A stretch of 26,862 nucleotides of DNA from positions 1 to 26,862 of the forward strand of contig CAJUQT010000052.1 of NCBI GenBank assembly GCA_910588225.1. Reading direction: 5' to 3'. The DNA is from an uncultured Acetatifactor sp. (GTDB lineage: Bacteria; Bacillota; Clostridia; Lachnospirales; Lachnospiraceae). Of this stretch, positions 1 to 7,638 are shown one piece after another. The notes under the pieces are model-generated. The model ran no database searches. It worked only from the letters and a program-made list of their open reading frames with translations, and was not told where the DNA came from. Every line of letters starts with the position of its first letter. The stretch's first letter is position 1. Position numbers and translations under genes: made by a program.

Positions 1-2
1 AT

Positions 3-83
3 CAGATTCTGGCACAGGCTGGTCAGGCAATGCTGGCACAGTCCAACCAGAGCAACCAGGGGGTACTTTCCCTGCTTGGCTGA
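3..83 (+). CDS. Flagellin, C-terminal fragment (cut by window edge)
   Basis: The only open frame ending at the left edge reads QILAQAGQAMLAQSNQSNQG followed by VLSLLG and a stop. This matches the highly conserved D0 C-terminal helix of bacterial flagellins (pattern ILxQAGxAMLAQANQxxQxVLxLL), which packs inside the filament core and carries the region recognised for export. Only 26 codons are present, so nothing can be said about the variable central domain or copy number. A strong intrinsic terminator follows about 40 nt downstream, so this is the last gene of its transcript. It implies a flagellated organism. The motif is short but very characteristic. Confidence 0.85.
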   Translation, partial: QILAQAGQAMLAQSNQSNQGVLSLLG

Positions 84-125
84 TTTCTGTAAGAGTCTGG
101 TAGAATTACTACCTCAAAATTGTGT

Positions 126-163
126 AAAAGGAGAGAGCCGGTTTATGCCGGTTCTTTCTTTTT
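126..163 (+). terminator. Intrinsic terminator after flagellin
   Basis: The AGAGCCGG arm pairs with CCGGTTCT around a TTTATG loop. The stem can extend outward through the A-rich left flank and the T-rich right flank, ending in TTTCTTTTT. It lies 43 nt after the flagellin stop, and the next gene starts more than 200 nt later. Confidence 0.85.
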
Positions 164-296
164 GTGCCTGAATGCCTGAGCATCATAAAATATAGCAGGT
201 TACTTATGGCTGATTCCGCAAAGGTGTTTTGCAGGTTTCTGTATAAAAACCCGGAATTGTAACTGTTTCAGGATGTAAATTAATTTCAATTTCTGC

Positions 297-327
297 TTGT
301 CATAAATGCCCGGACATGTTTTAATAA
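297..327 (+). promoter_or_regulatory. Possible promoter of the hydrogenase gene
   Basis: TTGTCA (297-302) followed after a long 19-nt spacer by TAATAA (322-327) in an AT-rich stretch. The spacing is not ideal and several other A/T hexamers could serve as -10, so this is a weak call. A promoter must lie somewhere in 164-380 because the upstream gene ends in a terminator. I see no gene in 84-380. Confidence 0.3.
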
Positions 328-380
328 TATCAGAATTATATTGTTAAAAAAATATCATAACAGGAGGACAGTGTTGCGAC

Positions 381-1883
381 ATGAGCAGTATGAGAGGAAT
401 TGACACGCCGGTCAGACAGCGGAGGCGACGGGTTTTTAAGGAAGTAGCCGATCTGGCTTATCATTCAACGAATCTGAAGGACGACATGGAAGCACTTCCA
501 TACAAGATTGTGGACTATGAAGAGCCCATGTATTGGGAGAGCGTTTACCGGGACCGGGCGATTATCCGCGAGCGTATCCGTCTGGCCATGGGAATGAGCC
601 TGCGCCCGGAGAACAGGGAACATCCGGGTCATCTGACACAGGGACTGGAGGAGAGCAATATCGATGAGAAATATTATGAACCGCCTCTGATGCAGGTAAT
701 TCCCTCGGCCTGTAATGCCTGCCCTGAGGATCATTATGAAATTACCAGCTCCTGTATGGGCTGCGTGGCCCATCCCTGTCAGAGCGTCTGCCCCAGAGGA
801 GCCATTTCCATGGTGAATGGAAAATCTGTCATTGACCAGGAAAAATGTATCAAGTGCGGAAAATGCAAGGGTGTCTGTCCCTATGACGCCATATGTCACA
901 AAGAGCGCCCCTGCAAGGCCGCCTGCGGTGTAAATGCCATCAAGTCCGATAACTTCGGACGTGCCTTTATTGACAATGAAATGTGTGTATCCTGCGGAAT
1001 GTGCATGGTCAGCTGCCCTTTTGGTGCCATTGCGGATAAATCACAGATTTTCCAGCTGATTCGCGCCATGCAGTCGGGAAGGACCATTATTGCGCAGGTG
1101 GCGCCTGCCTTTGCAGGACAGTTTGGGCCGAAAGTGACGCCGGAAATGTTCAAGACGGCATTAAAGGAGCTGGGATTTGCAGATGTGTATGAGACAGCCA
1201 TCGGAGCTGATTTGGGATGTATGGCAGAGGCGGAACACTATGTGAAGGAAGTCGTCACAGGCAGACAGGATTTCGCACTGACCTCCTGTTGTCCCTCCTG
1301 GTCGGTGATGGCGAAGCACCTGTTTCCGGAGACGATCGACAAAATCAGCAATGAGCTGACGCCCATGGTGGCCACGGCCCGGATTATCAAAAAGGAGCAT
1401 CCGGAGGCTTCTGTGGTGTTCATTGGTCCCTGTGCCTCCAAGAAGCTGGAAGCAAGCCGCAGAACCATTCGGTCTGATGTGGATTTTGTGATTACTTTTG
1501 AAGAGCTGACAGGCATGTTTGAAGCCAGAGGAATTCTGCTGGAGGAAATCAGAGCCATGGACGAAATGCAGGATGCCACAGGCGCAGGCCGGGGCTATGG
1601 TGTGGCCGGCGGCGTGGCTGGAGCCATAGAGGAATGCATCAGGACGTATTATCCTGGTACGGAAGTGAAGATAGAGCATGCGGAAGGATTGACAGAGTGT
1701 AAAAAAATGCTTCTGCTGGCAAAGGCCGGGAAAAAGAACGGCTGCCTGATTGAAGGTATGGCCTGTCCCGGCGGCTGTGTAGCCGGAGCAGGAACCAATA
1801 TTGCCATTGCCCAGGCGGCAAGGGAAGTGGCGAAATTCAAGGCTCAGGCAAAGGAGACCATACCGAGAGAGGAATTGTTCTGA
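381..1883 (+). CDS. [FeFe] hydrogenase, group B type (monomeric)
   Basis: Cytoplasmic iron-sulfur enzyme predicted to catalyse 2H+ + 2e- <-> H2, with ferredoxin as the likely partner. From the N-terminus: a Cys-rich region CMGCVAHPCQSVCP (C125-C137), a [4Fe-4S] site C156/C159/C162/C166, a second site C202/C205/C208/C212, then the H-cluster domain. Its three signatures are TSCCPSW (301-307), GPCASKK (349-355) and EGMACPGGC (458-466). The predicted H-cluster ligands are C304, C351, C462 and C466, and C303 matches the proton-transfer Cys of CpI. The layout CMGCVAHPC plus GPCxxKK is typical of group B (TIGR04105-like) rather than the classic group A enzymes. At 500 residues it is close to the family size. 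The start ATG lies 13 nt after AGGAGG (362-367); no better in-frame start exists. It is transcribed alone, since terminators flank both sides. No HydEFG maturation genes are in the window. Confidence 0.93.
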   Translation: MSSMRGIDTPVRQRRRRVFKEVADLAYHSTNLKDDMEALPYKIVDYEEPMYWESVYRDRAIIRERIRLAMGMSLRPENREHPGHLTQGLEESNIDEKYYEPPLMQVIPSACNACPEDHYEITSSCMGCVAHPCQSVCPRGAISMVNGKSVIDQEKCIKCGKCKGVCPYDAICHKERPCKAACGVNAIKSDNFGRAFIDNEMCVSCGMCMVSCPFGAIADKSQIFQLIRAMQSGRTIIAQVAPAFAGQFGPKVTPEMFKTALKELGFADVYETAIGADLGCMAEAEHYVKEVVTGRQDFALTSCCPSWSVMAKHLFPETIDKISNELTPMVATARIIKKEHPEASVVFIGPCASKKLEASRRTIRSDVDFVITFEELTGMFEARGILLEEIRAMDEMQDATGAGRGYGVAGGVAGAIEECIRTYYPGTEVKIEHAEGLTECKKMLLLAKAGKKNGCLIEGMACPGGCVAGAGTNIAIAQAAREVAKFKAQAKETIPREELF

Positions 1884-1914
1884 AAACTGCAGTCATGGTA
1901 GATTTTCTTTTCAG

Positions 1915-1939
1915 AGCTCCCCTTTGTGGGGAGCTTTTT
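1915..1939 (+). terminator. Intrinsic terminator after hydrogenase
   Basis: Perfect 8-bp stem AGCTCCCC / GGGGAGCT with loop TTTGT, running into a T tract (1935-1939). It begins 32 nt after the hydrogenase stop codon and separates it from the GH95 gene. Confidence 0.92.
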
Positions 1940-2010
1940 GAATGCACAGGCCCGCCAATAAAAATTTGCTGCTGATACAGCATGGGGACGCGCGGCAAAA
2001 TTTTTTGTGC

Positions 2011-2039
2011 TTGCAGTGGCGTAAATGGCCTGATACAAT
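2011..2039 (+). promoter_or_regulatory. Promoter of the GH95 gene (extended -10)
   Basis: TTGCAG (2011-2016), a 17-nt spacer, then TACAAT (2034-2039) preceded by TG at 2031-2032, giving an extended -10. Transcription would start near 2046, about 70 nt before the chosen ATG. Upstream, an imperfect inverted repeat (AAAAATTTGC at 1960-1969 against GCAAAATTTTT at 1995-2005) could hold an operator, but this is speculative. Confidence 0.7.
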
Positions 2040-2114
2040 GGAGCTTATTGAGAAAGAAAAAAGAGACGAGGTAAAGGCTGCCGCAAATGAAAACAGATGA
2101 AGGAGACAGGCTTT

Positions 2115-4487
2115 ATGCATGGCAACAGAGAACTTTGGTATGACAGACCAGCTAAATATTGGGAGGAAGCGCTTCCGCTGGGAAACGGAAGGCTTGGGGC
2201 AATGCTTGATTCAGGAATCGGGGAAGAGCTGATCCGAATGAACGAGGATACGCTCTGGTCAGGCTATCCGAAAGACAATGTTCTTCCGGAGGCTTATTCT
2301 CATAATGAGAAGGCCAAAAAGCTGGCGCTGGAGGGGAAGTATAAGGAAGCGCAGGAAGAGGTGGAGAATTATCTTCTGGGAGAATTCACGGACTCTTATC
2401 TGCCGGCAGGAAATGTCAGACTGCGTTTCCCTTTTCGGGAAGATGGGGCATCAAAATATACAAGAAGGCTGCTGCTGACCACAGCCTGTGTGGAATCTTC
2501 TTTTGTCTGTGACGGAACCGCCTACCGGAAGGAAGCTTTTATTTCCGTGCCGGAACAGGCTTTCTATATGAGACTTACGGCAGAAGGACAGGGAAAGCTG
2601 AGCTTTTCCCTGGAGGCGGAAAGCCCGCTTCGTTCCTGCTGCAGAGCAGAGGGAGAAAGCCTGATTCTCACCGGAATCGCACCTTCTTATGATGCGCCCA
2701 GCTATCTGGAGACAGAGAATCCGATTCTATATGAAGAAGAGGATGCCAGAAAAGGAATGCGTTTCTGCATGATTGTGTCAGCAGAGACGAAGGGCGGAAG
2801 GATAAAAGCGGAGGGAGAGAGCCTTCAGATACAGGAAGCACACGAGGCGGTGATACGAATCTGCATCAGAACCAGCTTCAACGGGTATGATAAGCAGCCC
2901 TTTGTGGACGGAACAGAAGAAACTGCCCTGTGCGGCGCAGATATGGAACATGCGCGCAGCGTGGGATATGAGGAAGCAAAGGCCCGTCACAGGCAGGAGT
3001 ATTGTCCCATTTTTGAAAGCATGGAGCTTGCTCTGGAGGCGGAGAGCAGTACGGAGCTTCCCACAGACAGACGAATTCTTGCTTTTTATCCGGAAGGAAA
3101 GGATGTGGGACTCTACGAGCTTTTCTTTCATTATGGAAGATATCTGCTGATTTCCAGCTCCAGACAGGGTACACAGCCGGCTACGCTTCAGGGGATATGG
3201 AACGCACAGGTAAGGCCGCCCTGGAGCTCGAATTATACGGTAAATATCAATACACAGATGAATTACTGGGGAGCTGAAATCTGCGGACTGGGGGCAATGC
3301 ATGAGCCCCTTTTCGAACTGATCCGGGAGCTGGCGGTAACGGGAGCGCGCACGGCGCGGCATTACTACAATGCGGACGGATTCGTGTCTCATCATAATGT
3401 GGACATCTGGCGGCTTTCCACGCCTGTGGGAAGAAAAGGGAAAGGAGCGGCGGTATATGGGTTCTGGCCCATGTCCGCAGGCTGGCTGTGCAGACATCTG
3501 TACGAGCATTATGAATATACGCTGGACAGGATATTTCTGGAGGAAACGGCGTATCCTCTGCTTCGCGGCGCCGCAGTTTTCTACCGGGATGTTCTGGTGG
3601 AGAATAAGGAAGGATATCTGGTGTTCGCCCCGTCCACATCTCCGGAAAATCATTATGAGAAAGACGGTTTCAAAGGTGCGGTGACGGAATCCACAGCCAT
3701 GACCATGAGCATTATCCGTGAGGTATTTGAGGAATACATCCGGGCGGCGGAAATACTCGGCAAAAAGGATAGTCTGGCCGGTGAACTTGCGGATAAACTG
3801 CCTCGTCTGAAACTGCTTCAGGTGGGCGTGGACGGAAGGATTCTGGAATGGAATGAGGAGATCTCCGAGTCGGAGCCTCAGCATCGCCATATTTCCCATA
3901 TGTATGCACTGTATCCGGGAGATCAGATTGACCCGGAGCGGACTCCGGAACTGGCACAGGCCGCCCGCAGGAGCCTGGAGGGAAGAGGAGATGTGGGAAC
4001 CGGATGGAGCCTGAGCTGGAAAGTCAACACATGGGTAAGGCTCCGGGACGGAGAACACGGACTTCGGATGCTGAAGGAACAGCTGCGCTGTGTCCGGCCT
4101 GAAGGCTGGAAAGAAAACAGCGATCTGTTTGATTATCACAACGGAGGAGGTGTATACCCCAATCTGTTCGACGCACATCCTCCGTTTCAGATTGATGGAA
4201 ATCTGGGAAGCCTTTCGGGAATTGCGGAAATGTTTTTATGCAGCACCCCCGGAGAAATCCATCTGCTTCCAGCTCTACCGGCAGCCTTTTGCACAGGACG
4301 GGTCAGGGGAATACGCGCCAGAGGCAGAGTGGAAGCGGAGCTTGAATTCGCGGATGGTAAGCTGCAGAGGGCGGTGCTTCTGACAGATACAGATCAGGAG
4401 AGAACGCTGATATATGGGAACCGTCGGGAACAGATTCACCTGAAAGCCGGCGAGCCCTATGAGATACGGGGCCAGCTCCTCGGATAG
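2115..4487 (+). CDS. GH95 family glycosidase, probable alpha-L-fucosidase
   Basis: Predicted inverting glycoside hydrolase that releases alpha-linked L-fucose (or L-galactose, known for some GH95 members) from host or plant glycans. Family hallmarks are visible along its length: EALPLGNGRLGAML and IRMNEDTLWSG near the N-terminus, NINTQMNYW, GTGWSLSWKVNTWVRLRDG and HPPFQIDGNLG. By comparison with Bifidobacterium AfcA, the catalytic set would be N377 and N379 (NIN), E578 (ILEW) and D694 (QIDGN); all are present. The start is ATG 2115 because AAGGAGA at 2100-2106 sits 8 nt before it; an in-frame ATG at 2097 overlaps that site and has none of its own. This gives 790 residues, about the usual size. 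There is no signal peptide or membrane segment, so it should act in the cytoplasm on imported oligosaccharides. No sugar transporter or regulator gene adjoins it. Confidence 0.9.
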   Translation: MHGNRELWYDRPAKYWEEALPLGNGRLGAMLDSGIGEELIRMNEDTLWSGYPKDNVLPEAYSHNEKAKKLALEGKYKEAQEEVENYLLGEFTDSYLPAGNVRLRFPFREDGASKYTRRLLLTTACVESSFVCDGTAYRKEAFISVPEQAFYMRLTAEGQGKLSFSLEAESPLRSCCRAEGESLILTGIAPSYDAPSYLETENPILYEEEDARKGMRFCMIVSAETKGGRIKAEGESLQIQEAHEAVIRICIRTSFNGYDKQPFVDGTEETALCGADMEHARSVGYEEAKARHRQEYCPIFESMELALEAESSTELPTDRRILAFYPEGKDVGLYELFFHYGRYLLISSSRQGTQPATLQGIWNAQVRPPWSSNYTVNINTQMNYWGAEICGLGAMHEPLFELIRELAVTGARTARHYYNADGFVSHHNVDIWRLSTPVGRKGKGAAVYGFWPMSAGWLCRHLYEHYEYTLDRIFLEETAYPLLRGAAVFYRDVLVENKEGYLVFAPSTSPENHYEKDGFKGAVTESTAMTMSIIREVFEEYIRAAEILGKKDSLAGELADKLPRLKLLQVGVDGRILEWNEEISESEPQHRHISHMYALYPGDQIDPERTPELAQAARRSLEGRGDVGTGWSLSWKVNTWVRLRDGEHGLRMLKEQLRCVRPEGWKENSDLFDYHNGGGVYPNLFDAHPPFQIDGNLGSLSGIAEMFLCSTPGEIHLLPALPAAFCTGRVRGIRARGRVEAELEFADGKLQRAVLLTDTDQERTLIYGNRREQIHLKAGEPYEIRGQLLG

Positions 4488-4545
4488 AGAAGGCACATTT
4501 ATGATTCGACAGGGGAGATTCAGAAGGAGAGGATTACGACGGAAT

Positions 4546-4580
4546 ACGCGGCAGGCCGCGTCAGGGGTTCCTGGGGTTTT
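4546..4580 (+). terminator. Weak terminator-like hairpins after GH95
   Basis: ACGCGG / CCGCGT (4546-4551 and 4556-4561) with a 4-nt loop, followed at once by CAGG-GGTT-CCTG and then GGGGTTTT. Only four T residues follow and the second stem is short, so termination here would be weak. It sits between the GH95 stop and the next promoter, where a terminator is expected. Confidence 0.35.
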
Positions 4581-4644
4581 ATATGGAAAACTTTTGGAAA
4601 ATTGAAGTTACAACCTAAAGGTGTAAATCTGGATTCGAAACCGT

Positions 4645-4673
4645 TTGTGCTTTAAAGCGGAATATGATATACT
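4645..4673 (+). promoter_or_regulatory. Promoter of the nucleotidyltransferase gene (extended -10)
   Basis: TTGTGC (4645-4650), a 17-nt spacer, then TATACT (4668-4673) with TG at 4665-4666. The predicted start of transcription is near 4680. This rules out an in-frame ATG at 4664 as the translation start and supports ATG 4724. Confidence 0.75.
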
Positions 4674-4723
4674 TGTGCAAATGCAGGAAAGTGCGCAAAT
4701 TCATTTTCAAGGAGAATCAGTAT

Positions 4724-5644
4724 ATGAAAGAGACAACTTTGGTAATCATGGCAGCTGGCATCGGAAGTCGATTTGGCGGCGGAATCAAGCAGCTGGAACC
4801 GGTAGGACCGGGCGGCGAGATCATAATGGACTATTCCATTTTTGACGCGCTGCAGGCAGGCTTCAACAAAGTGGTATTCATTATCCGGAAAGATCTGGAG
4901 AAAGATTTCAGAGAGATTATCGGGAACCGGATTGAGAAAGTGACAAAGGTGGAATATGCATTCCAGGAACTTGACAATCTTCCGGGAGGATTTGAAAAGC
5001 CTGCCGACAGGAAGAAACCCTGGGGAACCGGTCAGGCAGTTCTGAGTGTCAAAGGACTGGTGAATGGTCCCTTTATGGTAATCAATGCGGATGATTATTA
5101 TGGAAAAGAAGGCTTTAAGAAAATTCATGAATACATGGTAAAGGAAATGAGGGATGATGCGGAGATTTATGATCTGTGCATGGGCGGCTTTATGCTGGAG
5201 AATACATTGAGCGAGAACGGTGGTGTGACCAGAGGCGTGTGTAAAGTTGATGAGAATGGCCTTCTGCAGACAGTGACCGAGACGTATGATATCCGGTATA
5301 AGGATGGAAAGCTGATTGCTGCGGATGTGGACGGCAATCCTGTGCCGGTGGAAGAGGGATGCCACGCGTCCATGAATATGTGGGGACTTCCTGCCGCATT
5401 TCTGAAAGAAATGGAGAAGGGATTCCCCGAATTTCTGGCAGGGCTCAGAGAAGGAGATATTAAATCCGAATATCTGCTTCCGGAGATAATCAATAAAGCT
5501 GTGCGGGAAGGAAAAGCGACAGTAAAGGTGCTGGAGACTCCGGATAAATGGTTCGGCGTGACTTACAGGGAGGATAAGCAGGCAGTAGTAGACTCTCTGA
5601 AGGCTCTGATTGCAGAGGGCGCGTATCCGGATAAATTATATTAA
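4724..5644 (+). CDS. Sugar-phosphate nucleotidyltransferase-like protein
   Basis: Rossmann-type nucleotidyltransferase of the GlmU/RmlA/GalU superfamily. The N-terminus carries the NTP-binding signature AAGIGSRFGGGIKQ (residues 10-23), with K22 in the position of the lysine that contacts the nucleotide phosphates. NADDYYG (121-127) holds the metal-binding acidic residue that follows the central strand. These enzymes join a sugar-1-phosphate (or a related phosphorylated alcohol) to a nucleoside triphosphate. The substrate cannot be read from the sequence. ATG 4724 is chosen because AAGGAGA (4709-4715) lies 8 nt upstream and the promoter -10 lies upstream of it; this gives 306 residues. No membrane segment is seen. 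The next gene, iorA, begins 119 nt later with no clear terminator between, so read-through is possible, but a functional link is not obvious. Confidence 0.82.
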   Translation: MKETTLVIMAAGIGSRFGGGIKQLEPVGPGGEIIMDYSIFDALQAGFNKVVFIIRKDLEKDFREIIGNRIEKVTKVEYAFQELDNLPGGFEKPADRKKPWGTGQAVLSVKGLVNGPFMVINADDYYGKEGFKKIHEYMVKEMRDDAEIYDLCMGGFMLENTLSENGGVTRGVCKVDENGLLQTVTETYDIRYKDGKLIAADVDGNPVPVEEGCHASMNMWGLPAAFLKEMEKGFPEFLAGLREGDIKSEYLLPEIINKAVREGKATVKVLETPDKWFGVTYREDKQAVVDSLKALIAEGAYPDKLY

Positions 5645-5659
5645 AGATACCGCTTCCAG

Positions 5660-5698
5660 TCCCTGCAGAGGGAACAGATACGCTCAAGAATGCAGGGA
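5660..5698 (+). repeat. 8-bp inverted repeat with an alternative inner stem
   Basis: TCCCTGCA (5660-5667) is the exact reverse complement of TGCAGGGA (5691-5698). The left arm can instead pair locally, TCCCT with AGGGA (5668-5672), so the two folds exclude each other. It lies in the leader between the nucleotidyltransferase gene and iorA. There is no T tract, so it is not a standard terminator. Confidence 0.5.
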
Positions 5699-5730
5699 TC
5701 ATGCGGCAGAAAACGAGGATGAACGGAAGG

Positions 5731-5748
5731 AAAGGGCAGCTGCCCTTT
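5731..5748. promoter_or_regulatory. Perfect 18-bp palindrome before iorA ribosome binding site
   Basis: AAAGGGCAGCTGCCCTTT is identical to its own reverse complement. It ends 2 nt before the AGAGGAGAG ribosome binding site of iorA (5751-5759). As DNA it could be an operator for a dimeric regulator. As RNA it would form a 7-bp stem with an AGCT loop next to the Shine-Dalgarno. Function is not known. Confidence 0.55.
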
Positions 5749-5763
5749 GAAGAGGAGAGAAAA

Positions 5764-7509
5764 GTGTCAGAGAAGAAAATACTGCTTGGCAATGAAGCCA
5801 TAGCAAGAGGCGCCTATGAAGCGGGCGTAAAGGTGTCGGCTGCCTATCCGGGCACCCCCAGCACAGAGATCAGTGAGAGCATTGCAAAATATGATGAAAT
5901 ATATGCGGAATGGTCGCCCAATGAGAAAGTGGCGGCGGAAGTGGCAATCGGCGCTTCTGTCGCAGGAGCCAGGGCTATGTGTTCCATGAAGCACGTAGGT
6001 GTAAATGTGGCTTCGGACCCGCTCTTTACAGCGGCATATACAGGGGTGGGAGGCGGCCTTGTGGTGGTGGCTGCGGACGACCCGGGTATGTACAGCTCTC
6101 AGAACGAGCAGGACAGCCGAATGGTGGCCAGAGCTGCCATGATTCCCGTGCTGGAGCCCTCTGACAGCGCCGAGGCGAAAGCGTTTACAAAGCTTGCCTT
6201 TGACTTAAGCGAAGCGTATGACACCCCTGTGATGGTGCGTTCCACCACCAGACTTTCCCACTCTCAGGGAGTAGTGGAGCTGGAAGAGCGGAAAGAGCGG
6301 GAGTGTGTTCCCTATGAACGGAATATTGCCAAATATGTAATGATGCCGGCCAATGCCATCAAGCGTCATGTGACGGTGGAAGAGCGGCTGAAAAAAATGT
6401 CGGAGGACGCCAGCGGGATGTCTCTGAACAGGGCTGAGTATCGGGATTTGTCCGTCGGATTTATCACAAGCGGAATCCCGTATCAGTATGTGCGGGAGGC
6501 AATGCCAGAGGCCAGCGTGCTGAAGCTGGGCCTGGTGCATCCTCTGCCGCGGAAGCTGATTGAGGAATTCGCCTCCAAAGTGGATCGTCTGTACATATTT
6601 GAGGAACTGGAGCCGGTGATTGAAGAGCAGGTAAAATCCTGGGGAATCCTGAAAGCTGTGGGCAAGGAGCTGTTCACAGTTCAGGGAGAGTACAGTGCAA
6701 ATATGCTCAGAGAGCGTGTGCTTGGACAGAAGTGCCGGTCTCAGGCGCCTGCGCCAGTGCCGGCCAGACCGCCTATTCTCTGTCCGGGCTGTCCTCACCG
6801 CAGCGTATTTTCCGTGCTGAGCAGATTAAAAATACATGCCGCGGGAGATATCGGCTGTTACACTCTGGGAGCCCTTGCACCTCTGAGCGTAATTGACTCC
6901 ACCATCTGTATGGGATCCAGTATCAGTACGCTCCACGGGATGGAGAAGGCAAGGGGGAAAGAATATATTCGGAACTGGGTGGCTGTCATCGGAGATTCCA
7001 CTTTTATGCATACGGGAATCAACTCTCTGATGAACATGGTCTATAATCAGTCCTCGGGTACGGTTGTGATTCTGGATAACTCTACCACCGGCATGACTGG
7101 ACATCAGGATCACGCCGCCACAGGGAAAACCCTGAAAGGAGAAGTGGTTCCGGCCATTAATATAGCGACTCTGTGTCGTTCTCTGGGAATTGAACATGTG
7201 TATGAAGTCAACGCTTTTGACCTGGACGGACTTGAGGAAGCTTTTCAGCGGGAGACAAAACGGGATGCAGTGTCTGTGATTATCACGAAAGCGCCCTGCG
7301 TACTGCTGAAAGGTGTTAACTTCCCGAATAAATGCGTTTCAATTCCTGAAAAATGCAGAAAATGCGGCGCCTGTCTGCGTCCTGGATGTCCTGCTTTGAC
7401 GAAAAATGCGGACGGAACAGTGTCCATTGACGAAACCATGTGTAATGGCTGCGGGCTGTGTGCAAAACTGTGCAAATTCGACGCCATAGAAACCCGGAGT
7501 AAGAAGTGA
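5764..7509 (+). CDS. iorA: Indolepyruvate ferredoxin oxidoreductase, alpha subunit
   Basis: Large subunit of the oxygen-sensitive TPP enzyme that converts aryl pyruvates (indolepyruvate, phenylpyruvate, hydroxyphenylpyruvate) plus CoA to aryl-acetyl-CoA and CO2, reducing ferredoxin. Visible in order: LLGNEAIARGAYEAGV and AYPGTPSTEIS (pyrimidine-binding region), CPGCPHR, GDIGCYTLG, the TPP/Mg motif GDSTF (410-414) with its downstream NSTTGMTGHQDH, and a C-terminal ferredoxin-like tail. The tail has two clusters, C531/C534/C537/C542 and C560/C563/C566/C570; the first has the CX4C spacing often seen in IorA. The start is GTG 5764, 5 nt after AGAGGAGAG. An in-frame ATG at 5701 would place a perfect palindrome and the ribosome binding site inside the gene, and family members usually begin KxLLGNEAIARGA. 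That gives 581 residues. iorB follows after 129 nt. Confidence 0.93.
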   Translation: MSEKKILLGNEAIARGAYEAGVKVSAAYPGTPSTEISESIAKYDEIYAEWSPNEKVAAEVAIGASVAGARAMCSMKHVGVNVASDPLFTAAYTGVGGGLVVVAADDPGMYSSQNEQDSRMVARAAMIPVLEPSDSAEAKAFTKLAFDLSEAYDTPVMVRSTTRLSHSQGVVELEERKERECVPYERNIAKYVMMPANAIKRHVTVEERLKKMSEDASGMSLNRAEYRDLSVGFITSGIPYQYVREAMPEASVLKLGLVHPLPRKLIEEFASKVDRLYIFEELEPVIEEQVKSWGILKAVGKELFTVQGEYSANMLRERVLGQKCRSQAPAPVPARPPILCPGCPHRSVFSVLSRLKIHAAGDIGCYTLGALAPLSVIDSTICMGSSISTLHGMEKARGKEYIRNWVAVIGDSTFMHTGINSLMNMVYNQSSGTVVILDNSTTGMTGHQDHAATGKTLKGEVVPAINIATLCRSLGIEHVYEVNAFDLDGLEEAFQRETKRDAVSVIITKAPCVLLKGVNFPNKCVSIPEKCRKCGACLRPGCPALTKNADGTVSIDETMCNGCGLCAKLCKFDAIETRSKK

Positions 7510-7638
7510 GCATGAAAGTCACAAAGGCGCATGAGATGTGTGCACTGCGCAAAGAAAACCGGCTGCTTTTTTAGACTGAACTCTTTCACTGAGACCGTGT
7601 GAAGGGGCAGATACGGAACTGGAATAGGAGGATTACAC

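Noticed and set aside
341..363. Wider inverted repeat TTGTTA...TAACA as a true Rex operator
   Set aside because: The half-sites TTGTTA (341-346) and TAACA (358-362) are 11 nt apart instead of the required 6, so only the degenerate overlapping site was kept as a weak finding.
2778..4178. A 466-codon open frame on the minus strand
   Set aside because: It lies fully antisense to the GH95 gene, which has all family motifs; the minus-strand translation shows no recognisable domain, no ribosome binding site, and arises from the codon bias of the real gene.
7510..7638. Intrinsic terminator or small gene between iorA and iorB
   Set aside because: The stem at 7527-7550 is 16 nt away from the T run at 7567-7572, and the 20-codon frame from 7512 has no ribosome binding site; iorA and iorB must be made together.
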